From contig JAEXUD010000043.1 of NCBI GenBank assembly GCA_023453025.1, positions 1-34,321 of the forward strand: a DNA stretch of 34,321 nucleotides. The letters are read 5' to 3'. Made by a program: the position numbers and the translations under genes. Origin of the DNA: Bacillota bacterium. Lineage in GTDB: Bacteria > Bacillota > Clostridia > Tissierellales > Sedimentibacteraceae. Of this stretch, positions 1 through 7,016 are shown one piece after another (the first letter of the stretch is position 1; the number at the start of each line of letters is the position of its first letter). The notes beneath the pieces were generated by a model. The model made no database searches, was not told the DNA's origin, and worked only from the letters and a program-made list of their open reading frames with translations.

Positions 1-2
1 AT

Positions 3-125
3 TTATTTTTACGTACAATAACATGGGGCATATGGGCATTAATTGTATTATCGGTTGTCGGTACACTAATCAGCTGGAATTATATGCGTTATAAAAAAGC
101 TGAAACAGTAAATGGAAATTTGTAA
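3..125 (+). CDS. C-terminal end of an unidentified membrane protein (5' truncated)
   Basis: An open frame enters from the left edge and stops at TAA 123-125. The 40 visible residues hold one hydrophobic segment (about TWGIWALIVLSVVGTLISW) followed by a short positively charged tail, as at the cytoplasmic end of a last transmembrane helix. The stop lies 35 bases before the next gene, with no terminator between, so the two may be co-transcribed. Too little remains to assign a family. Confidence 0.55.
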   Translation, partial: LFLRTITWGIWALIVLSVVGTLISWNYMRYKKAETVNGNL

Positions 126-160
126 AGAAATTTATTAACTAAAGAGAGAGGTAATTGTAA

Positions 161-1294
161 ATGACCAATGATGATTTAAAAAAACCGAAGTCTATTATTA
201 AATTGATTGTTTACATAGGCATAGTTCTATTAATAGTGCTTAATTTTTACGATGTATTGAATATTTTCAGAAAAATAGCTTCAGTTATGGCACCGTTGCT
301 TCTTGGTGTTGTAATAGCATTTATTTTAAATATTTTATTAGTCAGCTATGAAAGGATATTTTTCCCTAAAAGTAAAAATAAGTTTATCAATAAATATAGA
401 AGAGGTATATGCATCCTTTTGTCTTTTTTAACAATTATTCTGGTAATCATATTTTTCCTGAATATTGTGATTCCTCAGATAACTCAGTTTATAACGCTGC
501 TGGTAAGGGCTTTTCCGGATGTTTATGAGAAAGCTTTAGCATGGATTCTTGAGCATTCTGATGATTTGCCTCTGGTACAGGAAAGGATTGAAGCTCTGAA
601 TATGAACGGTGAAGAAGTGCTGAGAAAAAGTCTGCAGCTTTTGGGTAACTGGACATTAGGCACGGTGACATTCGTGGGCTCTGCATTTGGAGCTGTTATC
701 AATTTGATTTTGGCATTGACCTTTGGATTTTATATTTTGGCAGGCAAGGAAGACTTAAAATGCAAATTTGATAAATTGTTGAAAGCCTACATGAGAGAAG
801 ACAGAAGAAAAAAATTGTACGAAATTCTTAATACTGCTAATGAAACCTTTTCAAGCTACATAATAGGGCAGTGCAAGGAAGCGGTCATACTAGGAATTCT
901 ATGCACGATAGGCATGGTGGTTTTAAGATTCCCATATGCAAAAATTGTTGGTCCTGTAATAGGAATGACTGCTCTTATACCAATGTTGGGAGCATATATA
1001 GGCGCAGCATTGGGATTTCTATTGATAATAACTGTTGATTTTCTGCAGGCATTATTGTTCATAGTGTTTATTGTAGTATTGCAGCAGCTGGAGGGGAATC
1101 TGATTTACCCAAAGGTTGTGGGTGAAAGCATAGGTCTTCCCGGAATATGGGTTTTTGCTGCAGTTATAGCCGGAGGAGGATTAATGGGTATTCCGGGCAT
1201 ATTGTTCGGGGTTCCGCTAATAGCAACAATTTACAAACTCCTTGACAAGTCTGTTAATGAAAGATTAAGCTATATGAAAAAAATAAAAAAATAA
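161..1294 (+). CDS. AI-2E family transporter (PerM/YtvI-like permease)
   Basis: A 377-residue polytopic membrane protein of the AI-2E/UPF0118 family, near the usual family length of about 350-380. Hydrophobic segments occur near residues 14-60, 85-110, 165-190 and repeatedly from about 230 to the end. The C-terminal half carries the typical run IGMTALIPMLGAYIGA and a later glycine-rich segment (AGGGLMGIPGILFGVPL). Family members export small molecules or act in ion/pH homeostasis; YtvI/PerM homologues are poorly assigned, so the substrate is unknown. The ATG follows GAGAGAGG at good spacing. The DUF1801 gene follows after 14 bases and probably shares the transcript. Confidence 0.88.
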   Translation: MTNDDLKKPKSIIKLIVYIGIVLLIVLNFYDVLNIFRKIASVMAPLLLGVVIAFILNILLVSYERIFFPKSKNKFINKYRRGICILLSFLTIILVIIFFLNIVIPQITQFITLLVRAFPDVYEKALAWILEHSDDLPLVQERIEALNMNGEEVLRKSLQLLGNWTLGTVTFVGSAFGAVINLILALTFGFYILAGKEDLKCKFDKLLKAYMREDRRKKLYEILNTANETFSSYIIGQCKEAVILGILCTIGMVVLRFPYAKIVGPVIGMTALIPMLGAYIGAALGFLLIITVDFLQALLFIVFIVVLQQLEGNLIYPKVVGESIGLPGIWVFAAVIAGGGLMGIPGILFGVPLIATIYKLLDKSVNERLSYMKKIKK

Positions 1295-1308
1295 ACCGGG
1301 AGAATAGA

Positions 1309-1707
1309 ATGGAAGAAAAGAAGAAAACAGAAACAATAGATGAATACATTGCAGTCTATTCGGATGAGCTGCAGAGGATTTTACAGGATTTAAGGATGTT
1401 TATAAAGGAATGTGCGACCGAAGCAACAGAAAGAATTAGCTGGGGTATGCCTACATTTTATCTTCATGGAAATTTAGTTCATTTTGCTGTTAATAAAGGA
1501 TACATAGGTTTGTATCCAGGTGAATCAGGTGTTTCTGTCTTTAAGGATGAATTAAGTGAATATACAACAACCAAAGGCTCAATACACTTACCTTTAAATA
1601 GGCCTATGCCATATGATCTAATCAGAAAAATTGTGGAATACAGGGTTATGGAAAATAAAAAAATTGCAGAAGAAAGACGGAATAAAAAGAAAAACAAGAA
1701 GATATAA
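1309..1707 (+). CDS. DUF1801 domain protein (YdhG/iron-chaperone-like)
   Basis: A 132-residue soluble protein of the DUF1801/YdhG family. The pattern TIDEYIAVYSDELQRILQDL, then ERISWGMPTFYLHGNLVHFA, then IGLYPGES is characteristic. Family members are small and fold like the frataxin-type iron chaperone Fra of Bacillus, but most have no proven function. The last residues are a lysine/arginine-rich tail (KKIAEERRNKKKNKK). A GGGAGA ribosome binding site precedes the ATG. The gene is the last of the plus-strand group and is followed by a hairpin with a T run. Confidence 0.85.
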   Translation: MEEKKKTETIDEYIAVYSDELQRILQDLRMFIKECATEATERISWGMPTFYLHGNLVHFAVNKGYIGLYPGESGVSVFKDELSEYTTTKGSIHLPLNRPMPYDLIRKIVEYRVMENKKIAEERRNKKKNKKI

Positions 1708-1787
1708 AGAATACTGTATGCCAGTAAAATGAAAACCATGTTGCACAAATTCACAAGCTTCATTATGATATTAGTAAATAAAATACA

Positions 1788-1835
1788 GGCAGGGGGGCAC
1801 GAGTCACCCTGCCGGAAGTTGCGTAGCAACTTTTT
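1788..1835 (+). terminator. Double hairpin, probable terminator of the AI-2E/DUF1801 transcript
   Basis: Two nested-in-series stems: GGCAGGG (1788-1794) with CCCTGCC (1807-1813), then AAGTTGC (1816-1822) with GCAACTT (1826-1832) around a GTA loop. A T run reaches 1835. The T run is on the plus strand, so it ends the upstream plus-strand genes. The next gene converges from the other side, starting its stop codon at 1851. Confidence 0.7.
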
Positions 1836-1850
1836 CAATGGTTATTTATT

Positions 1851-3026
1851 TCAATTTAAATTGGAAATCAATTTTATTATGTGGTGGATATCCCTGTTCC
1901 CATGGTATCTCACGTATATTACATCATCGTCCCAGCTTGCGAATACATACTTTGATGTATCTTCAACAGCATAATACAGTTGGTCGAAATTTTCATTTTC
2001 CGCTTTTATAACAGATGTTTCGGGAATATATATATTACGGTGTATTAAATCCTTAATAAGTCCCTCTGCCATACTATCAAGGGTCAGTTTATAAAAATCT
2101 GTATGGACGCTTGGAGAGTATATTCCGCTGTTGTCATCCCACATTTCATTATCAACAATACCGTGTTCAACAACCTCGTATTGAACAGGAGCTAAAACAC
2201 CCCAATTGTATCTTACCCTATTATACCAGTCAATATTTTCATCATAGAATTTGGACTTTCGGTTTAAATCGGAATTTTCTTCAATATCGTCCAATCTGAT
2301 TATGGGCAAATCGACCTTAGCTTCAGGTAATGTAAATTCATCACGTTTTATCATTTGATTTATAGGCAATATAATGCATAAAATTGAAACTGATAATAAA
2401 AAAGTGTCAAATACCTTTTTTATAAGATTACCCTTTCTCCAGTCTTCCTTATGGTTTATAGGAGTACCGTTTATCAGAGAATTTTTTACTCCTTTAACAT
2501 ATTTATAATTTCTAATTGTATAGAAAAGGTGCGAAATATATATCAAAATAAATATAACAGGCGAAATAAAATCACCGTCTATAAAAAACAAATAAGGTTC
2601 ATCGTAAAAAAACAGAATTCCCAATATCATTCCGATGAAAAGGAGAATGGCTGCAGCAATTATTATTACATTTCTTTTCAGAATTTTATTCAGGTTATCC
2701 AAAGTAAAGCTCTGCTCTGTCAGGTCAGTATGAAGTTCCGGTGCATTGCTTTCTTCCGGTGATGAAAAAATATAAAAAATCCCCGTATTAGCCACAAAAT
2801 CCCATCCGCATTCTTTATACACATCTATCTGCTCCTGTGAAGGCTTCTTATACAAAATGTCAATCCTGTACCTCGTTTTTGACGGCTCTCCCTTTTCGAA
2901 TTTCACATGCAGGCGCCCAAAACCTTTTAAAAGCAGTCCCTTAGCGGCCATATCCGAATACCAGCTTTCAGTTTTTCCGATATTCCATATGTCATCAATA
3001 GGGAATTTTTTGACTGTTTTACTCAT
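1851..3026 (-). CDS. DUF2812 domain membrane protein
   Basis: A 391-residue protein. Residues 1-95 form a DUF2812-like soluble domain (IWNIGKTESWYSDMAAKGLLL, later CGWDFVANTGIFYIF). Hydrophobic segments follow at about 120-141, 153-170 and 206-223, then about 165 extracytoplasmic or soluble residues of unknown type. DUF2812 proteins are typically encoded directly after a PadR-family repressor, as here, and are thought to be the regulated target or an envelope-stress partner; the biochemical role is not known. The start overlaps the end of the PadR gene by 8 bases (ATGAGTAA), with GGAGG inside the PadR coding end, so translation is coupled. Confidence 0.85.
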   Translation of the reverse strand: MSKTVKKFPIDDIWNIGKTESWYSDMAAKGLLLKGFGRLHVKFEKGEPSKTRYRIDILYKKPSQEQIDVYKECGWDFVANTGIFYIFSSPEESNAPELHTDLTEQSFTLDNLNKILKRNVIIIAAAILLFIGMILGILFFYDEPYLFFIDGDFISPVIFILIYISHLFYTIRNYKYVKGVKNSLINGTPINHKEDWRKGNLIKKVFDTFLLSVSILCIILPINQMIKRDEFTLPEAKVDLPIIRLDDIEENSDLNRKSKFYDENIDWYNRVRYNWGVLAPVQYEVVEHGIVDNEMWDDNSGIYSPSVHTDFYKLTLDSMAEGLIKDLIHRNIYIPETSVIKAENENFDQLYYAVEDTSKYVFASWDDDVIYVRYHGNRDIHHIIKLISNLN

Positions 3027-3339
3027 GCTGTCTTCCTCCCTTTAAAACACTTCCATCCTTCACCATAGATATAAGTCTGTCATACTCTTCTTTTAGTGCT
3101 GATTTGCCATCTTCGGTAATTGAATATGTTTTTCTTCTTCCGTCATCGCTTATTACTACAATGAGTCCATCTTTCAAGAGTCTTGTAAGAACTCCGTATA
3201 AAGTTCCCGGACCCATGCGTACACGCCCGTTTGATACATGTTCAATTGATGTCATAAGCTGGTATCCATGATTAGGATTCATCAAAGTAAGCAGAACATA
3301 GTACATTGCTTCAGTCATTGGCCCGCTTGAATAAGGCAT
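3019..3339 (-). CDS. PadR family transcriptional regulator
   Basis: A 106-residue winged-helix repressor of the small PadR class. It shows TEAMYYVLLTLMNPNHGYQLM, the wing region GRVRMGPGTLYGVLTRLLKDGLI and RRKTYSITEDGKSAL. The chosen start (3339) has GGAGGTGG just upstream; an in-frame ATG-containing extension of 24 residues reaches into the promoter region and lacks any family similarity. The C-terminal dimerisation helix is short, as in the two-domain minimal PadR class. It probably represses its own operon through the operator just upstream and is translationally coupled to the DUF2812 gene. Confidence 0.92.
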   Translation of the reverse strand: MPYSSGPMTEAMYYVLLTLMNPNHGYQLMTSIEHVSNGRVRMGPGTLYGVLTRLLKDGLIVVISDDGRRKTYSITEDGKSALKEEYDRLISMVKDGSVLKGGRQHE

Positions 3340-3355
3340 ATTCCACCTCCATATT

Positions 3356-3411
3356 ATGTATCGCGATATATCGTATAACATAATAATATCACAACAATAT
3401 ATTATAGTCAA
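3356..3411 (-). promoter_or_regulatory. padR promoter with overlapping palindromic operator
   Basis: Read on the minus strand: TTGACT (3406-3411), a 17-base spacer, TATTAT (3383-3388). Directly downstream of the -10, at 3356-3381, is a 26-base dyad: ATGT and ACAT at the ends, and CGATATATCG (3364-3373) in the centre. ATGT/ACAT ends are typical of PadR-type operators. The site covers the expected transcription start, which fits autorepression. Confidence 0.72.
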
Positions 3412-3427
3412 TAAGTTTAAATAATAA

Positions 3428-3510
3428 GAATGTGCCTTTGATACTTCTCTCCATGGCAGACAGCGAAAAATTGTTTGTGGTAAGGAGAAAATTATTTCTT
3501 TGGCACATCC
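3428..3510. repeat. Imperfect inverted repeat between the PadR and DUF3343 genes
   Basis: GAATGTGCC (3428-3436) faces GGCACATCC (3502-3510), and TCTCC (3448-3452) faces GGAGA (3484-3488). It could fold as a two-part stem of about 80 bases in RNA. It lies after the DUF3343 stop on the minus strand and may end or stabilise that transcript; no long T run follows, so a plain intrinsic terminator is not convincing. Confidence 0.45.
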
Positions 3511-3519
3511 TTAATTTAA

Positions 3520-3759
3520 TTATTCATTTTCAAGTAATAGTTCATATTGATTATTTGAAACTTCCCTGTATATACGCTCAATTTCCGGCTCAATAAGGTT
3601 TTCCGGGTTTTCTTCATAGGTCAATTTAGCACAAATTCCACAGCTTGAGCTTAGTTTTCTTGGTACAGGCTGCAAGGAGCAAGGTATATTTAATTTTTTC
3701 ATCTTATAATCAAATTTTAAAGCTCCTGATTGAGTATGAAAAACTATAGTATATTTCAT
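3520..3759 (-). CDS. DUF3343 protein, putative Se/S carrier-like
   Basis: A 79-residue soluble protein starting MKYTIVFHTQSGALKFDY and carrying a Cys pair, C40-G-I-C43, in SSSCGICAKL. It matches the DUF3343 family, described as putative Se/S carrier-like. Family members occur beside YedE/YedF-type proteins and selenium genes. The two cysteines are the obvious candidates for sulfur or selenium handling, but no activity is established. Its ATG overlaps the TusA-like stop by 4 bases (ATGA), so the two are translationally coupled and last in a three-gene minus-strand operon. Confidence 0.82.
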   Translation of the reverse strand: MKYTIVFHTQSGALKFDYKMKKLNIPCSLQPVPRKLSSSCGICAKLTYEENPENLIEPEIERIYREVSNNQYELLLENE

Positions 3760-3965
3760 TTAATCCCTTTAACTATAAAGATGTTGTCATCCTCTTCAAT
3801 TTCTACATTAAATCCATTGCTTGAAAGATATTTTTTAACATTAGTCTTTGAAGTGTTATTGTCAGTCAATACTTCAATACTATCAGGCCTTGGATTTTTA
3901 TCTAGAGCCTTTTTCGTCATAAGAACCGGTTGAGGACAAGAAGTTCCGCATGTATCTATTCTCAT
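3756..3965 (-). CDS. TusA/SirA (YedF-like) sulfur or selenium carrier
   Basis: A 69-residue protein of the TusA/SirA fold. The family signature CPxP is present as C10-PQPV, preceded by C6 (DTCGTSCPQPVLMTKKAL). C10 is the residue that carries persulfide in TusA. The length is near the 70-80 of free-standing family members. Given its place directly after yedE and before DUF3343, the YedF branch, linked to selenium metabolism, is more likely than tRNA thiolation. It starts 11 bases after the YedE stop behind GAGGTG. Confidence 0.9.
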   Translation of the reverse strand: MRIDTCGTSCPQPVLMTKKALDKNPRPDSIEVLTDNNTSKTNVKKYLSSNGFNVEIEEDDNIFIVKGIK

Positions 3966-3976
3966 ATTTTCACCTC

Positions 3977-5074
3977 TTAATTATTTTTTTTAAGCAAATC
4001 AGAATTTGCTATTGAAAGAACCATCAGAAATACAAAACAAATTATTACAGCTATCTGTCCGTTTGCTGTAGGACCCTTTCCGCTTGAAGCAAGGGCGAAG
4101 TTATGTGCAATAGCCGCACCGACTATCATTCCGAATACCGTTACTGCCGAGTCTGAATTTCCCTCGCCGGAAAGTATTAGCTGCCTTAGAGGGCATCCTC
4201 CCAGCAATACTGAACCCCATCCTACTAAAACCATTCCAAGGAAGTTCCAAAGCCCATCTGTATGAGCTACAGGCTGTTCAGCAAACCCGAGTTTAAAGTT
4301 ACCTAATGCAAAGTTACCAACTGCTGTTACAACTATAATTGCTATGAAACCAAGCAATAAATAATTTTGTTTAAACATAATTTGATCTCTGATGCCGCCG
4401 ACCATACAAAGTCTCGTTTTCTGAGCCAGGCCTCCTACAATCAAACCGCATACCAAGGCTATTGCCAGTGGTGCATGCTGGCTTCCCGGACCTTCCTTGC
4501 TGAAAAATATAAAGGCTGGTGCGGCAACTAATAGAATCAGCAAGCCAATTGCTGCAATCGGCATTACATATCCGTCAAATGAAGAGGTTTTATAATTTCT
4601 CTTAAGACTGAATCCTTTATTTAAGAATACAATTCCAATTCCGATTCCTGCTATAAATCCTGCCAGACCCACAATGGCATTCAAATCACCGCCGCCTATT
4701 CTCAATATCATTCTAAGCGGGCAGCCTAAAAACATTAAAGCTCCGATCATAACTGCAATTCCGAGAAAAAATCTTGTTATTGGTGATGAACCGCCCTTTG
4801 ATTGAAATTCCTTGCCGGCAAAAGCTGTGATAAATGCTCCCAAAATTAGGCCGATAATTTCAGGTCTTATGTATTGAACTATTTCTGCTCTGTGAAATCC
4901 AAGAGCTCCGGCTATGTCCCGCTCAAAACATGCGATGCAAAACCCCATGTTTTTAGGGTTCCCGAGAAATACCAGTATTAGTGCTATAATTCCAACTGCT
5001 GTACCGGCAAAGACAACGCCTTTTTTACTTTCAAAAAAAGGTAATTTTTCTGATAATACTTTTTCTTTTTCCAT
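3977..5074 (-). CDS. yedE: YedE-type selenium/sulfur transport membrane protein
   Basis: A 365-residue membrane protein of the YeeE/YedE (Sul_Transp) family, near full length. It is an internal duplication: each half has a hydrophobic bundle and a GCPLR motif (LMFLGCPLRMILRIGGGD; VLLGGCPLRQLILSGEG). Further cysteines include FCIACFERD near the N terminus and RLCMVGGIRD mid-protein. In YeeE these conserved cysteines pass thiosulfate through the membrane; YedE is the selenium-linked branch. ATG follows AGGAGG. It leads an operon with the TusA-like and DUF3343 genes and probably supplies them with a sulfur or selenium species. Confidence 0.88.
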   Translation of the reverse strand: MEKEKVLSEKLPFFESKKGVVFAGTAVGIIALILVFLGNPKNMGFCIACFERDIAGALGFHRAEIVQYIRPEIIGLILGAFITAFAGKEFQSKGGSSPITRFFLGIAVMIGALMFLGCPLRMILRIGGGDLNAIVGLAGFIAGIGIGIVFLNKGFSLKRNYKTSSFDGYVMPIAAIGLLILLVAAPAFIFFSKEGPGSQHAPLAIALVCGLIVGGLAQKTRLCMVGGIRDQIMFKQNYLLLGFIAIIVVTAVGNFALGNFKLGFAEQPVAHTDGLWNFLGMVLVGWGSVLLGGCPLRQLILSGEGNSDSAVTVFGMIVGAAIAHNFALASSGKGPTANGQIAVIICFVFLMVLSIANSDLLKKNN

Positions 5075-5103
5075 CTTATCCTCCTAATAAAGTATCTAAT
5101 TGT

Positions 5104-5132
5104 ATTATATTTCACAAGCAATAGTGTGTAAA
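5104..5132 (-). promoter_or_regulatory. Sigma-A type promoter of the yedE operon
   Basis: Minus strand: TTTACA (5127-5132), 17-base spacer, TATAAT (5104-5109). The start would be about 25 bases upstream of the yedE ATG. No riboswitch-like structure fits in so short a leader. Confidence 0.65.
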
Positions 5133-5352
5133 ATAGAAAAAAGTATATGAAAATGATGGAAATATAACAAATATTTATAGGATATTGTTGATTGAGGGAT
5201 AGATTTTCATCAAATTGCTTAACTTAAATATTGTTAAACTCAGATAAAAATATTTAGAATAAAAAGAAAAAATTACAAACTCAATTATTTCAATTTGAAA
5301 GAAAATTTTTTCAGTATGAAAATACAATTTTTCAAATAATGCGATTTATTAA

Positions 5353-5390
5353 AGCATAGCGTTATATTTTTAATAATATAACGCTATGCT
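5353..5390. promoter_or_regulatory. 16-bp perfect palindrome upstream of the aldehyde dehydrogenase promoter
   Basis: AGCATAGCGTTATATT (5353-5368) and its exact complement (5375-5390) flank a 6-base spacer. Its centre lies about 60 bases upstream of the expected start of the -24/-12 promoter. That suits a binding site for a sigma-54 activator, though somewhat closer than usual. It could also be a hairpin in a transcript, but no T run follows on either strand. The rest of 5133-5352 is AT-rich with nothing else convincing. Confidence 0.5.
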
Positions 5391-5405
5391 GGCAAATTAT
5401 TAATT

Positions 5406-5421
5406 TGGCATAGATTTTGCT
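5406..5421 (+). promoter_or_regulatory. Sigma-54 (RpoN) type -24/-12 promoter
   Basis: TGGCATAGATTTTGCT has GG at 5407-5408 and GC at 5419-5420, exactly 10 bases apart, and matches TGGCAC-N5-TTGCW with one change (C to T). It is 52 bases upstream of the ALDH ATG. No activator gene is in the window. Confidence 0.62.
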
Positions 5422-5473
5422 AAGTATTTTACTATAAAATGCTAATATATCAAAATCCAAAGGGAGTGAATTT

Positions 5474-6895
5474 ATGAACCACTATAAATTGTACATCGGA
5501 GGCAAGTGGACAGATACAAAAGAAAAATTTGATGTAATGGAGAAATACACGGGAGAGCCCTTCGCTACAATTGCTCAGGCATCGAAGAAGCATGTTGATG
5601 ATGCTGTAAGGTCTGCCAGGAGTTCTTTTAATAAGACAAAGCTGACACCGGTACAAAGATATGAAATTTTGATGAATTTGAGCGGAATAATTAAAAATAA
5701 TAAAGATATGATAGCAGAAATACTTTGTAAAGAAGTAGGGAAGCCTTATAATGAGGCTTTGGCTGAAATATGCGGGGTAATAGAGAATTATATAAACTAT
5801 GCGGAAGAAGCTAAAAGAATTACAGGAGAAATGGTTCCCGTAGATGGAAATTCAGGTTCCGAAAATAGAATCGGATTTACCATGCGAGTTCCGGCAGGGA
5901 TAGTATGTGCCATAACTCCCTTTAATTTTCCTTTCAGCTTGACAACTTCAAAAATTGGTCCGGCCATTGCTGCAGGCAATACCGTAATAGTTAAACCGAC
6001 ACAGCAAACTCCGGTAAGTGTATGTCAACTAGTAAAGTTTGTACTAGAAGCAGGATTGCCTGAAGAGCATATACAGCTTGTAATGGGGCCGGGTGCTGTC
6101 ACCGGAGAGTGGCTGCTGCAGAATAAGGATATTAATTTCTACAGCTTTACAGGAAGCTCTCAGGTCGGAGAGCATATTACCAACACGATAGGAATAAGAA
6201 GGTCGACAATGGAATTGGGAAGTAATGCGGCAGTTATTGTACATAGAGATGCTGATGTGATAAAGGCAGCCAAGGACTGTGCCATTAAGGGTTTTGCAAA
6301 TTCAGGTCAGGTATGCCAATCTGTGCAGCGCATAATTGTACATGAGGATGTGGCTGGCATGTTTGTAAAAAAAGCAAAAGAAGTTGCGGAATCTATAGTT
6401 CTTGGAAATCCATTTGATAAAAAAACAACAATGGGGCCATTAATAAGCATAAGCGAAGTAAAGCGAGTAGATGGCTGGGTAAAAGAAGCTGTCGAAAAAG
6501 GCGCCAAAATAATTGCAGGCGGAGAAATTTACAAGGAACGCTTTTACCTTCCGACAATTCTGACTGAGGTAACCAGAGATATGAAGGTCTTTTATAAAGA
6601 GGTTTTTGGTCCTGTCATTGTTATTATCATATACAGGAATTTTGATGAAGCAATTGACTTGGTAAATGATTCGGAATATGGCCTTCAGGCGGGCATTTAT
6701 ACGAAAGATATCAATTTAGCCATGAAAGCGGCAAAAGAAATAGTATGCGGAGGTATAATGATTAATGATACAACTTATTATAAAGCCCGCAACATGCCAT
6801 ATGGAGGGCTTAAAAAAAGCGGCTTCGGCAAAGAGGGGGCTAAGTATGCAGTAAATGAAATGACTGATGAAAAGGTTATTATACTGAACCTATAG
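5474..6895 (+). CDS. NAD(P)-dependent aldehyde dehydrogenase (non-acylating ALDH superfamily)
   Basis: A full-length 473-residue ALDH. It shows ITPFNFPF, the cofactor segment VKPTQQTPVS, FTGSSQVGEHI, the general base E247 in MELGSNAAV and the catalytic C281 in NSGQVCQS, 34 residues apart as usual. The C terminus has GIMINDTTYYKARNMPYGG. ELGSN in place of the commoner ELGGN places it in the lactaldehyde/succinate-semialdehyde/glyceraldehyde-3-phosphate type group, but the substrate cannot be read from sequence. It would oxidise an aldehyde to the acid. It is a single-gene unit behind an AGGGAG ribosome binding site and a -24/-12 promoter, which suggests induction by a substrate-responsive sigma-54 activator encoded elsewhere. 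It ends in a bidirectional hairpin. Confidence 0.92.
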   Translation: MNHYKLYIGGKWTDTKEKFDVMEKYTGEPFATIAQASKKHVDDAVRSARSSFNKTKLTPVQRYEILMNLSGIIKNNKDMIAEILCKEVGKPYNEALAEICGVIENYINYAEEAKRITGEMVPVDGNSGSENRIGFTMRVPAGIVCAITPFNFPFSLTTSKIGPAIAAGNTVIVKPTQQTPVSVCQLVKFVLEAGLPEEHIQLVMGPGAVTGEWLLQNKDINFYSFTGSSQVGEHITNTIGIRRSTMELGSNAAVIVHRDADVIKAAKDCAIKGFANSGQVCQSVQRIIVHEDVAGMFVKKAKEVAESIVLGNPFDKKTTMGPLISISEVKRVDGWVKEAVEKGAKIIAGGEIYKERFYLPTILTEVTRDMKVFYKEVFGPVIVIIIYRNFDEAIDLVNDSEYGLQAGIYTKDINLAMKAAKEIVCGGIMINDTTYYKARNMPYGGLKKSGFGKEGAKYAVNEMTDEKVIILNL

Positions 6896-6958
6896 GTTCA
6901 GCTCAGTAAAAAGGGTAACTTTTACCACTATAATTATGCATATTTTGTAATGAAAAAA

Positions 6959-7003
6959 GAGCTGTTTCGTTGCGATGATTAGAAAATCGCAATGAAACGG
7001 CTC
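6959..7003. terminator. Bidirectional terminator hairpin
   Basis: An 18-base arm at 6959-6976 (starts GAGCTGTTTCGTTGC) pairs with 6986-7003 around a 9-base loop, with two wobble or mismatch positions. On the minus strand it is followed directly by a TTTTTT run (6953-6958), so it strongly ends the DUF362 gene; on the plus strand a shorter T stretch follows for the ALDH gene. Confidence 0.8.
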
Positions 7004-7016
7004 CTGTCGTTTTATA

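Noticed and set aside
1479..1838. 119-codon minus-strand frame over the DUF1801 gene and its terminator
   Set aside because: Runs through a terminator hairpin and is antisense to a real gene.
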